Assembly: GCA_005882135.1 (NCBI GenBank)
Contig: VBDR01000033.1
Location: 1 to 64,000 of the forward strand
Origin: Chloroflexota bacterium
GTDB lineage: Bacteria > Chloroflexota > Dormibacteria > Dormibacterales > Dormibacteraceae
Reading direction: 5' to 3'
Length of the DNA stretch: 64,000 nt
Positions 56,900 to 64,000 of the stretch are shown here, piece by piece; position 1 is the first letter of the stretch, and the number at the start of each line of letters is the position of its first letter. A program made the position numbers and the translations under genes. The notes beneath the pieces are model-generated. The model was not told the origin of the DNA, searched no databases, and was given only the letters and a program-made list of their open reading frames with translations.

Positions 56900-58174
56900 T
56901 CAGTCAAATGCGTACGGGATCGGGAACTTGCGGCACAGCTCTAGGGCCCGCTCGTGGACCGAGTCCAGCGTTGCCGGATCGTCGATCCGCTCGACGAGGT
57001 CGGCGATGCAGTCCGCGATCACCACCATCTCGCCCTCGCCCATGCCGCGCGTGGTCACGAGCGGCGTTCCGACGCGCACCCCGCTCGGGTTGAACTTCGA
57101 CGCGTCATCGAAAGGAATCGAGTTGCGGTTGAGCGTGATGCCGACCGTGTCGGCGATGTCCTGCACCTGCTTTCCAGTTCGCTTCTGAGGCCGCAGGTCG
57201 ATCAGCATCAGGTGGCTGTCGGTGCCGCCGCTCACCAGGCGCAGGCCGCGCGCGACAAGGCGATCGGCCATGGCTTTCGCGTTGACGACGACCTGCTTGG
57301 CGTACTGCTTGAACTCCGGCTTGAGAGCTTCGCCGAAACACACCGCCTTGGCCGCGATCGCGTGCATCAGGGGGCCGCCCTGTGTCCCCGGGAACACCGC
57401 GGAGTCGATTGCCTTCTGCCAATCGTCGCGGCACAGGATGATCGCCCCCCACGCACCCCGAAGGGTCTTTTGAGTGGTGGTGCTCGTGATTGCAGCGTGC
57501 GGGATCGGGGATGGATAGGCGCCGCCCGCGACGAGGCCGGCCACGTGCGCCATGTCCACGAACAGCGTGGCGCCGACCGAGTCGGCGATCTCGCGCATGC
57601 GTCCCCAATCGACGATCCGCGAGTAGGCGGAGAAACCCGCGAGCAGCATCTTCGGCCGCACCTCTTCGGCCAGCTTTTGCACGGCGTCGTAGTCGATCCG
57701 TTCGGTTTCGCGATCGACTCCGTACGAGTGGATCTCGTAAAGCTTGCCGCTGAAGTTGGCGGGACTTCCGTGCGTCAGGTGTCCCCCCGCCGAGAGGTCC
57801 ATGCCCATCACCCGGTCTCCCGGCTGGCAGACCGCCATGTAAACCGCCGCGTTGGCCTGCGAACCAGAGTGCGGCTGGACGTTGACGTAATCTGCACCGA
57901 ACAGTTGCTTGGCGCGCTCCACGGCTAGGGTCTCGATCTTGTCGATGACCTCGCCGGTGCCGCCGTAGTAGCGACGCCCGGGATATCCCTCGGCGTACTT
58001 GTTGGTCAGCAGCGTCCCCAGCGCCTCCAGGATGGCGGGACTCGTCAGGTTTTCGGAGGCGATGAGCTCGAGCGTTTCCGACTGCCGCTTGAACTCGTTC
58101 CGGATCAGCTGAGCGACCTCTGGATCCACCCGGTCGAGGGCGCGGAAGGTCATCGTCGTGATGTTGGTGGTCAC
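56900..58174 (-). CDS. glyA: Serine hydroxymethyltransferase
   Basis: PLP enzyme interconverting serine and glycine with folate one-carbon units. The 424-residue protein has [27 protein letters not shown] and the PLP lysine in [13 protein letters not shown]. The usual context of that lysine is THKTLRGPRGG, so the preceding His is Gln and the PRGG is altered. All other blocks are standard. The start is GTG 58174; Met at 58153 is an alternative. It lies in the prfA-prmC-ywlC-glyA series. Confidence 0.96.
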   Translation of the reverse strand: MTTNITTMTFRALDRVDPEVAQLIRNEFKRQSETLELIASENLTSPAILEALGTLLTNKYAEGYPGRRYYGGTGEVIDKIETLAVERAKQLFGADYVNVQPHSGSQANAAVYMAVCQPGDRVMGMDLSAGGHLTHGSPANFSGKLYEIHSYGVDRETERIDYDAVQKLAEEVRPKMLLAGFSAYSRIVDWGRMREIADSVGATLFVDMAHVAGLVAGGAYPSPIPHAAITSTTTQKTLRGAWGAIILCRDDWQKAIDSAVFPGTQGGPLMHAIAAKAVCFGEALKPEFKQYAKQVVVNAKAMADRLVARGLRLVSGGTDSHLMLIDLRPQKRTGKQVQDIADTVGITLNRNSIPFDDASKFNPSGVRVGTPLVTTRGMGEGEMVVIADCIADLVERIDDPATLDSVHERALELCRKFPIPYAFD

Positions 58175-58183
58175 GGCTTGATG

Positions 58184-58768
58184 CTATCCGGTGCGCGGAG
58201 GGGGTGGTCCGATCAGCTCCGGCGTCGAAATGGCGCCTTCGCGCAGGACGTGCGGCTCCGGTCCGGTCAGGTCCAGCACTGTGGAGGCGGTCCCACCAGC
58301 GGCCACGCCGCCGTCGATCACAGCCATCACGCCGGACAGCGTCGCGGCTTCTTCGGCGTTCATCGCCGGATCGTGGCCATGCAGGTTGGCGCTCGTCGTC
58401 ATCAGTGGGCCGGCGTGTCTGAGGAGGCCCAGGGCAACCTTGTGCTTTGGAATCCGCACTCCCAGCGTTCCGCCGCCGATGGCATAGAGGATGAGCGTGA
58501 GAGGACCCGGCCACCACTTGCGCATCATCTCCTCGGCCCGCGAGTCGACGTGCACCAGGCCTTCGAGCTGGGACTGGCCTGCCACCATGAGGATCAGTGG
58601 CATCCCAACGGGCCGGCCTTTGATCTGATAGATCCGCTTCTGTGCCACCTCATCGTCCGCGCTGGCGCCAAGTCCATACACCGTGTCGGTGGGAAATGCC
58701 ACCACGGCCCCGCTTCGCAGCAGCTTCGCCGCGCGCTGAAGCCCAGCATGTGTCGGCTTCAGGACCAT
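58184..58768 (-). CDS. L-threonylcarbamoyladenylate synthase (Sua5/YwlC/TsaC)
   Basis: Makes the activated threonylcarbamoyl group for the t6A modification of ANN-decoding tRNAs. The 194-residue protein has AVVAFPTDTVYGLGASADDE, the IKGRPVGMPL nucleotide-binding block and LMTTSANLHG. It lacks the extra C-terminal Sua5 domain, so it is the short TsaC form. The start ATG overlaps the prmC stop region by 10 bases. Confidence 0.94.
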   Translation of the reverse strand: MVLKPTHAGLQRAAKLLRSGAVVAFPTDTVYGLGASADDEVAQKRIYQIKGRPVGMPLILMVAGQSQLEGLVHVDSRAEEMMRKWWPGPLTLILYAIGGGTLGVRIPKHKVALGLLRHAGPLMTTSANLHGHDPAMNAEEAATLSGVMAVIDGGVAAGGTASTVLDLTGPEPHVLREGAISTPELIGPPPPRTG

Positions 58769-59589
58769 GCTTCAAGAACGCGTTGATGGCCGCCGGCATC
58801 GCGGTGGACCCGATGACCGGCGAAGTGCCGAGCTGCGGACTCCGAAGCCACGGCGAAGATGCCCGGATCCAGCTCTGCGAGGACCCGGCCCCCCGGCTTC
58901 AGCCGGCTCGGAGCCTCTTCGAGGAGCCGGCTCACAAGTGACGCGCCGCCTTGATCCGCATACAGCGCGTGGGCAGGCTGAGCCGCGACCTCGGCCGGCA
59001 GGCTGGAGCCCATGGGCAGGTAAGGAAGGTTCGCGCAAACCACGTCGAACTCCCCGGCGAGGGGCTGCATCAGGTCGCCAGGCGTGAGATGGACGCGGTC
59101 GCTGAGCCCGTGCCGGCTCACGTTGCGCGTCGCGACCTCCAGTGCCTCGGGGCTGATGTCCGATGCCCACACTTCCGCATTCGGCGCGTAATGCGCGATC
59201 GCGACCGCGATGCACCCGCTGCCCGTGCCGACGTCGGCGACGCGCACCGGATCTTGCGACTCACGTGCGATCGCGACCGCCCGCTGCACGAGCACCTCGG
59301 TGTCAGGGTTCGGCACGAGCACGGCGGGTGTCACCTCGAAATCCAGGCCCATGAACTCCTTGTGGCCAGTCAAATAGGCCACCGGCTCGCCCTTGGCCCG
59401 CCGCGCGACCAGGGCTCGGTATTGGTCCAGCTCGCCGGCTGACAGGGCACGGTCGAACTTCAGGTACAGGTCGAGGCGGCGCAGGCCGAGCGTGCATGCC
59501 AGGAGCAGCTCGGCGTCGAGGCGGGAAGAGTCGGATCCGTGCTTCTGGAGGTAGTCGGCGGAGAGCTTCAGGACCTCAACGATTGTCAC
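58759..59589 (-). CDS. prmC: Release factor glutamine methyltransferase PrmC, NLPY variant
   Basis: Methylates the Gln of the GGQ motif in release factors. The 276-residue protein has an N-terminal helical domain, SAM motif VADVGTGSGCIAVAIA and the substrate region VVCANLPYLPMGSSL. Most PrmC proteins have NPPY there; this one reads NLPY. GTG 59587-59589 overlaps the prfA stop as GTGA, linking enzyme and substrate in one transcript. Confidence 0.92.
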   Translation of the reverse strand: MTIVEVLKLSADYLQKHGSDSSRLDAELLLACTLGLRRLDLYLKFDRALSAGELDQYRALVARRAKGEPVAYLTGHKEFMGLDFEVTPAVLVPNPDTEVLVQRAVAIARESQDPVRVADVGTGSGCIAVAIAHYAPNAEVWASDISPEALEVATRNVSRHGLSDRVHLTPGDLMQPLAGEFDVVCANLPYLPMGSSLPAEVAAQPAHALYADQGGASLVSRLLEEAPSRLKPGGRVLAELDPGIFAVASESAARHFAGHRVHRDAGGHQRVLEAWS

Positions 59590-60665
59590 GCCTGACCGTC
59601 TGGGCCGCCGTTCAGCTGAGCCGCGCGCTCGGCGGCTATGAGCGCCGACACCAGGTCGTCGAGATCTCCGGCCATCACCCTGTCGAGCTTGTGCAGGGTG
59701 AGGTTGATGCGGTGATCGGTGACCCGGTTGTCCTTGAAGTTGTAGGTGCGGATCTTCTCCGACCGGTTCCCGGTCCGGACCATGCCGCGCCGCTGCGCCC
59801 CGATCGCCTCCTGCTGCTCGGCGAGCTTCATCTCGTAGAGCCGCGCGCGCAGCACACGCATTGCCTTTTCCTTGTTCTGCAGCTGCGACTTCTCGTCCTG
59901 GATGCTCACGACAAGACCGGTCGGCTTGTGGGTGATGCGGATCGCGGAGTAGGTGGTGTTGACGCTCTGGCCGCCGGGGCCGGTCGAAGTCGAGGCCTTG
60001 ATCTCGAGGTCATCGGGCTTGAGCTCGACCTCGACGGGGTCGGCCTCGGGCAGCACCGACACCGTCGCGGCCGACGTGTGGATCCGCCCCTGCGCCTCGG
60101 TCTTGGGCACGCGCTGCACCCGGTGCACGCCGCCCTCGTACTTGAGCTGCGAGTAGGCGCCCTGACCGTGGACCTCGAAGCTGATCTTGTCGAAGCCGCC
60201 GATTCCGGTAGGAGAGGCGTCGACCACGTCCACCTTCCATCCTTTCTTCTCCGCCCACCGCGTGTACATGCGGAAGAGGTCTGCGGCAAAAAGGGCAGCC
60301 TCGTCCCCGCCTTCCGCGCCCTGGATCTCGACCACGACGTCGCGGTCGTCGTTCGGATCCTTGGGCAGGAGCAAGACCTTCAGCTTTTCCTCGAGCAGGG
60401 CTACCTGCTCGGCTGCGCGTCGCTCCTCCGACCGCATGTACTCCTGCATCTCCACGTCCTTCTCGTGCCTGAGCATCTCGCGCGCCGACTCCATCTCCGT
60501 GCGCGCGCGGCGGTAGGCGTCATAGGCCTCGACGATCTCTCGCAGGGAGCGCTGCTCCCGCGCCAGCCGGGTCACCTTCTCGTGGTCGGAGGCAACCTCC
60601 GGCCGCCCCATCTCCTGCTCGATCTCGCGATAACGGCGCGCGATCGATTCCAGACGGTCAATCAT
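59586..60665 (-). CDS. prfA: Peptide chain release factor 1
   Basis: Terminates translation at UAA and UAG. The 359-residue protein from ATG 60663-60665 has the stop-codon tripeptide PKT in RVQRVPKTEAQGR (RF1 type, PxT) and the catalytic GGQ in STGPGGQSVNTT. Its N-terminal coding region is duplicated 170 bp upstream (60793-60835). The start overlaps the stop of that duplicate frame as ATGA. Confidence 0.96.
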   Translation of the reverse strand: MIDRLESIARRYREIEQEMGRPEVASDHEKVTRLAREQRSLREIVEAYDAYRRARTEMESAREMLRHEKDVEMQEYMRSEERRAAEQVALLEEKLKVLLLPKDPNDDRDVVVEIQGAEGGDEAALFAADLFRMYTRWAEKKGWKVDVVDASPTGIGGFDKISFEVHGQGAYSQLKYEGGVHRVQRVPKTEAQGRIHTSAATVSVLPEADPVEVELKPDDLEIKASTSTGPGGQSVNTTYSAIRITHKPTGLVVSIQDEKSQLQNKEKAMRVLRARLYEMKLAEQQEAIGAQRRGMVRTGNRSEKIRTYNFKDNRVTDHRINLTLHKLDRVMAGDLDDLVSALIAAERAAQLNGGPDGQA

Positions 60666-60835
60666 TTCGTCTTTCCCGCGTTGCCCGCGTTGCCCGGCTC
60701 CGCCGGGCAACCGCCACTGAACAGCGTAGAGACAGCCGCTCGACGTCCTTGGGGGGTTCCCCACAAGGGGGGCCTGCCCCCCTTGTGCCTTTTCTCGCGA
60801 TACCGGTGCGCGATCGCCTCCAGGCGATCGATCAT
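60662..60835 (-). repeat. Duplicated prfA 5' end plus hairpin insertion (57-codon frame)
   Basis: ATG 60833-60835 opens a frame reading MIDRLEAIAHRYRE, against MIDRLESIARRYRE at the start of prfA. The two DNA segments (43 bases) differ at 7 positions. After this the frame passes through two perfect palindromes (CACAAGGGGGGC with GCCCCCCTTGTG; GTTGCCCGGC with GCCGGGCAAC) and stops at a TGA that overlaps the prfA ATG. Its own ATG overlaps the DUF1385 stop. The block looks like an insertion that duplicated the target and kept both NTGA junctions. Confidence 0.75.
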
Positions 60836-61824
60836 GCCGCCGCTCCGGCGCTCTCCTCCTCACCCTCGCGGGCGCTGTTGAAGGCGGTGATGGCGACCTC
60901 GAGCATGTCGTCGGAGGGCTCGCGGGTGGTGAACTTCTGGGTGCCCAGGACCGGGAGCAAGGCGATGCGGACGAGCGAGTTGTAGCGGTGCCGTGCCATG
61001 AACCGGATCAGCTCGAAGCCGACGCCCGCAATCACTGGGATGGCGAGCACGCGGCTCGCAATGATCCAGAAGAGATTGGGATGAAACAGCGCCACGACGC
61101 TGAAGACGACGACGCTCACAACCAATACGACAAGAAGGAACCCCGTGCCGCAGCGCGGGTGCAGCGTGCTCGCGCGGCGAACCGACGGCACATCCAGCGC
61201 CCACCCCGATTCGAAGGCGTTGATGGTCTTGTGCTCGGCCCCGTGGTACTGAAACACGCGCCGTACGTCTGGCAAAAGTGCGATTGCCGCCAGATAGCCG
61301 AGGACCAGGCCGACCCGGATCAAACCCTCGACGAGAACGAAAAGGAAGCTTCCACTGCGGTGTACCGCAAAGCTCGCCAGCAGCAGCGGCAGGCCGATGA
61401 AGATAACGAGGGCAAAAACGCCGGCCATCGCCACCGAGCCGGTGATCTCCTTCTTGCCGATCTCGATGTTCTGGCTGCCGGCGTTCATGTTCGCCGACCA
61501 GATCAGCGACTTCATGCCAAGGTGCAGCTGCTCGCCGATCAGGGCGAGGCCGCGCACGAAAGGCAGCTTCCAGAGCGGATGCGTGTAAATCGGCGCCTTC
61601 AGCTCACCACGGTCGATGACGATCTCCTTGGTGGTGGGAAGCCTGACCGCGACCGCGTAGTGGCTCTTGCCGCGCATCATCACGCCCTCGATGACGGCCT
61701 GGCCGCCATAGAAGAAAGGCTGTGTAGGTTTTGCACCTCCCGGCCCTGCGTTGAGGTCGGCGCGGAGCGCCGGGTGGGGAGTCGGAGTCCCCGTTACCGG
61801 AGGCGCCGTCTCCGGCTGCGCCAT
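60832..61824 (-). CDS. DUF1385 (YqhQ-like) membrane protein
   Basis: The 330-residue protein has FYGGQAVIEGVMMRGKSHYAVA near residue 38, YHGAEHKTINAFE about two thirds along, HPRCGTGF and several helices: the DUF1385 pattern. The family commonly lies between rpmE and prfA in Gram-positive lineages; its role is unknown. Residues 10-32 are encoded by a palindromic repeat and are not conserved, so the native start may have been nearer residue 35. Confidence 0.9.
   Translation of the reverse strand: MAQPETAPPVTGTPTPHPALRADLNAGPGGAKPTQPFFYGGQAVIEGVMMRGKSHYAVAVRLPTTKEIVIDRGELKAPIYTHPLWKLPFVRGLALIGEQLHLGMKSLIWSANMNAGSQNIEIGKKEITGSVAMAGVFALVIFIGLPLLLASFAVHRSGSFLFVLVEGLIRVGLVLGYLAAIALLPDVRRVFQYHGAEHKTINAFESGWALDVPSVRRASTLHPRCGTGFLLVVLVVSVVVFSVVALFHPNLFWIIASRVLAIPVIAGVGFELIRFMARHRYNSLVRIALLPVLGTQKFTTREPSDDMLEVAITAFNSAREGEEESAGAAA
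61734..61803. repeat. Dispersed palindromic repeat family 1, copy e (inside DUF1385 coding region)
   Basis: CACCTCCCGGCCCTG is followed by GAGGTCGGCGCGGAGCGCCG, then GGTGGGGAGTCGGAGTCCCC and GTTACCGGAGG. It aligns with copy c over about 70 bases. It is read in frame as part of the N-terminus of the DUF1385 protein (TPTPHPALRADLNAGPGG region). Confidence 0.7.
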
Positions 61825-62034
61825 CTAGACCCTGGTCTTAGCAGCCCGCTTCCGGAACCGCTCGACCTGACCGCCGGTGTCCACGATCCGCTGCGTACCC
61901 GTGAAGAAGGGGTGGCAGACGGAGCAGATCTCGGTCTTGAGCTCCTTGCGCGTGGAGCCGGTCGTGAACGTGTTCCCGCACGCGCAGGTCACGACCGCGT
62001 CTTCGTAATAAGTTGGATGAATCTGTGCTTTCAA
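61825..62034 (-). CDS. rpmE: 50S ribosomal protein L31, zinc-binding form
   Basis: The 69-residue protein [20 protein letters not shown] has the C+ zinc ligands CAC and CSVCH and the conserved [15 protein letters not shown]. Zinc-dependent L31 is the standard form. It is followed by DUF1385 and prfA. Confidence 0.97.
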   Translation of the reverse strand: MKAQIHPTYYEDAVVTCACGNTFTTGSTRKELKTEICSVCHPFFTGTQRIVDTGGQVERFRKRAAKTRV

Positions 62035-62054
62035 TCTTGTAACTCCCGGTCAGT

Positions 62055-62939
62055 TTACCGAAGGAACGTCTGGAGCATTCCCTCCGTCTGGTAGAAGGCA
62101 ACGCCCAGGAAAACGACGAGCGCAAGCCATGTCGCCCCGATGGCAAGCCTGGCCGACGCGGGACCGGACGTGAGGTAGGCGTCGTAGTCCGGCTCTCTAA
62201 AGCGGCGGTAGACCATCGGCATCCCGATCGCCACCACGATGAGGACGAGCGGGTTGATCAGGCCGGCGAAGAACAGCCCGGCGAGGATCGCAAGGCCGGC
62301 GACCTGGATCCATTTCGAGACCGGGGCGAGGATCCAGCCACCGTCCAGCATCCCAAACGGAATCAGGTTGAAGAGGTTGATCCAGTAACCGAAATACGCC
62401 CAGACCAGGAAGAGGTCGAAACGGGTCGCCGCATACAAGACCAACGCCACTGTCGCCCCCAGCGTCCCCGCGATAGGCCCCGCGATGGCTATCTGCGCCT
62501 GCTTCAACGGAGACTGTGCCTGCGTCCGCATGAAGATCCCAGCTCCCAGGAAGGGAAGGAAGATCGGGGCTGTAGCCGCCAGCCCCTGCCTGCGGATCTC
62601 GAGGACGTGCCCCATCTCGTGGACGAAGATCAGCACGACGAGGCCGATGGCTACCTGCCATGGAAAAAGGAGTGTGTAGGCCCAGACCGAGACGACTCCC
62701 GTCAGGAGGGTTGCGAGCGCCGGCACTTTGACCACCAGCAGGAGCCCGTACTTGACCACGGCCCAGACCGCGAGCGCGGCTGAAGCCAGCCACCCGACCA
62801 GACCTCGACTTCCCTGCTGGGGCGCGGGCGAGCTGTGGTACGGCGACTCCGGCGGGATGTCCGAGGTCGCCTCGTAGGGAGGCGGCGGGGGAATGTACTG
62901 TCCGCCCTGGGGCGGCAGGTAAGGGTCGTTCTGACTCAT
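62055..62939 (-). CDS. M50-family (site-2 protease-like) membrane metalloprotease
   Basis: From ATG 62937-62939 (SQNDPYLPPQGGQYIPPPPPY) the protein has a Pro-rich cytoplasmic head and then about six helices. The zinc-binding HEMGH lies in VLIFVHEMGHVLEIRRQG, and the second ligand is in NLIPFGMLDGG. These are the catalytic motifs of intramembrane M50 proteases. The substrate is unknown; no sigma or anti-sigma gene is nearby. Confidence 0.9.
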   Translation of the reverse strand: MSQNDPYLPPQGGQYIPPPPPYEATSDIPPESPYHSSPAPQQGSRGLVGWLASAALAVWAVVKYGLLLVVKVPALATLLTGVVSVWAYTLLFPWQVAIGLVVLIFVHEMGHVLEIRRQGLAATAPIFLPFLGAGIFMRTQAQSPLKQAQIAIAGPIAGTLGATVALVLYAATRFDLFLVWAYFGYWINLFNLIPFGMLDGGWILAPVSKWIQVAGLAILAGLFFAGLINPLVLIVVAIGMPMVYRRFREPDYDAYLTSGPASARLAIGATWLALVVFLGVAFYQTEGMLQTFLR

Positions 62940-62986
62940 GGGATACCAGTTTCTTGATACCCCGTCCACGGCGGAGCTAATCCGAA

Positions 62987-63040
62987 GCGCCCCACCCGGG
63001 CCGCTTTCGCGGCCGGACCTCCCCCGCGAGCGGGGAGGTG
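62987..63040 (-). repeat. Dispersed palindromic repeat family 1, copy f
   Basis: Read on the minus strand: CACCTCCCC-GCTCGC-GGGGGAGGT, then CCGGCCGCGAAAGCGGCC, then CGGGTGGGGCGC. It shows the full unit, with perfect hairpins, in the gap between the GlpX-like gene and the M50 gene. It could also serve as a transcription attenuator. Confidence 0.8.
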
Positions 63041-63049
63041 AATTTTCAA

Positions 63050-63964
63050 CTAGCCCGGGTCCCCGGGCAGGTGGTGGCGCGTGGTGAGGCGGCGCACAGT
63101 GGCGTGGCGGCTGGACATCACCAAGGACGAGGTCTCCGCGTAACCGCTTCCGAAGGAAATCCCCGGCAGCAACGGACCGCCCGTCACGCCGGTGATGGCG
63201 ACCGCGATGTCGACCGCCGGCGCCAGCTCGGTGACGCCGTAGATGTGGGACGCACCTTCACCGACATTTTTCAGCTCCTCATCGTTGCGAGGCAGCAGGC
63301 GGACCAGGAACTCGCCCCCCAGGCACCGCACAGCACAGGCCGCGATCAGCGTCGCGTGCAGGTCGCCGATGCCGATCGCGGCGTCAATCCCAGTCTCGGG
63401 CAGGGCGGCCATGACAGCGCTCGCGAAATCGCCCTCCTCCAGCGTGCGGATCCGGGCCCCGGACGCCGCCACCTCGGTGATCAGCTCCTGGTGCCGCGGG
63501 CGCTCCAGGATGGCGATCGTCAGGTCCTGGACCCGGACATCTCGGGCGAAGGCGATGCGCCGCAGGTTGTCCACGATCGAATCGTCGAGGTCGATCGCAC
63601 CCCGGGCCCCGGGACCGGCGACGAACTTTTCAACCTGCGAGACCGCGGGCAGGTGGGCGAAACCTCCCGGCTCCACCGCCACCAGCATCGAAACCGCGTT
63701 GATATGGCCGCGCGCGACCTGGCTCGCGCCCTCGACTGGATACACACCCAGGTCGACTTTGCGCTCTCCGCCCTCGATCACGAGGCCAAGTGGCAGGTGA
63801 GCCTGGTGGCGCGGGCTCAGGGCCACGGTCCCGGTCAGGCCGGAGCGCTCGAGCGCACCCCGCATCGCGTGACCTGCCGCGTCGCTTACACGGTCCGGAT
63901 CGCCCTTGCCGAGGAGTCCCGCGCATGCAAGCGCGGCTGCCTCGGTGGCGTGCAGCAACTCCAT
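63050..63964 (-). CDS. GlpX-like protein (fructose-1,6-bisphosphatase class II fold), divergent
   Basis: The 304-residue protein aligns along its length with class II fructose bisphosphatases: TEAAALACAGLLGKGD at the start, VSQVEKFVAGPGARGAIDL in the middle, ILERPRHQELI, DAAIGIGD and ITGVTGGPLLPGI at the end. However, the metal and phosphate motif GEGExDEAPML is replaced by SPRHQAHLPLG, and VDPIEGT by VYPVEGA. Only one or two metal ligands remain, so the enzyme is probably inactive on the usual substrate or altered. The frame is open to the window edge; the true start may lie upstream. Confidence 0.75.
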   Translation of the reverse strand: MELLHATEAAALACAGLLGKGDPDRVSDAAGHAMRGALERSGLTGTVALSPRHQAHLPLGLVIEGGERKVDLGVYPVEGASQVARGHINAVSMLVAVEPGGFAHLPAVSQVEKFVAGPGARGAIDLDDSIVDNLRRIAFARDVRVQDLTIAILERPRHQELITEVAASGARIRTLEEGDFASAVMAALPETGIDAAIGIGDLHATLIAACAVRCLGGEFLVRLLPRNDEELKNVGEGASHIYGVTELAPAVDIAVAITGVTGGPLLPGISFGSGYAETSSLVMSSRHATVRRLTTRHHLPGDPG

Positions 63965-64000
63965 CGAAAGCTCTGCGCGCGCCTCGAAAGAAGGAATCCC

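Noticed and set aside
60741-60790. Possible copy of repeat family 2 near prfA
   Set aside because: Only GGTTCCCC is shared. The palindromes here (CACAAGGGGGGC, GTTGCCCGGC) differ from both families.

Overview
This is a 64 kb stretch of a high-GC bacterial chromosome. It is densely packed and mostly on the minus strand. There is no rRNA, CRISPR array, plasmid replication gene or intact prophage. The gene content suggests a monoderm, aerobic, heterotrophic Terrabacteria lineage. The order rpmE-DUF1385-prfA-prmC-ywlC-glyA-wecA-atp, a Tad/Flp pilus locus without a secretin, a Cys-to-Asp MurA and a remnant of an F420-type oxidoreductase all fit Chloroflexota or Ca. Dormibacterota better than Proteobacteria. 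The phylum is an inference; no rRNA is present to confirm it.

Layout. 0-2.2 kb: a methyltransferase fragment, then a decayed 1.86 kb integrative element bounded by a 47 bp duplication of the 3' part of tRNA-Pro, with an integrase tail next to the intact tRNA. 2.2-8.8 kb: rdgB, rph, tatC, tatA, an anchored cyclophilin, a tetrapyrrole methylase-HemD fusion, a polyprenyl synthase, a response regulator and a DUF4177 protein. 8.8-17 kb: an odd tRNA with anticodon UAA, 3-hydroxyacyl-CoA dehydrogenase, a zincin, a flavin reductase, tRNA-Cys, E2 acyltransferase with lipA and lipB, two small paralogs, malate synthase, an oxidoreductase fragment and tRNA-Phe. 17-24.9 kb: a lipoprotein, a GH25-like secreted protein, tRNA-Val, then the envelope set ctpA, M23 peptidase, ftsX, ftsE, and prfB with its programmed frameshift. 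24.9-36.9 kb: secA, hpf, a first TadA, comF, DUF192, a hydrolase, DUF421, then tadC, tadB, tadA, cpaB and a 58-residue Flp pilin. 37-48.4 kb: membrane proteins and a glycan cluster (polyprenol-phosphate glycosyltransferases, WecB/TagA type, polysaccharide deacetylase, two GT4 enzymes), then mreB and murA. 48.5-55.7 kb: the complete F-type ATP synthase operon, including both atpI-type genes. 55.8-64 kb: wecA, glyA, ywlC, prmC, prfA, DUF1385, rpmE, an M50 peptidase and a divergent GlpX-like protein.

Many neighbouring genes share stop and start bases in NTGA overlaps, and all four first bases occur (ATGA, GTGA, TTGA, CTGA). This points to pervasive translational coupling, and it supports otherwise unexpected CTG starts for rph and the response regulator; a third CTG start (DUF421) is proposed on homology alone.

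Non-coding structure is unusually rich. There are two dispersed palindromic repeat families. One has six copies; some are read through as protein N-termini and one supplies a Shine-Dalgarno sequence. The other lies near 23.6 kb and as a tandem pair at 31.3-31.7 kb. A diverged copy of the prfA 5' end lies just upstream of prfA, separated by hairpins. Several enzymes carry altered signature residues: MurA C-to-D, GlpX metal ligands, PrmC NPPY, GlyA, the AtpA and AtpD P-loops and the SUMT-like domain.
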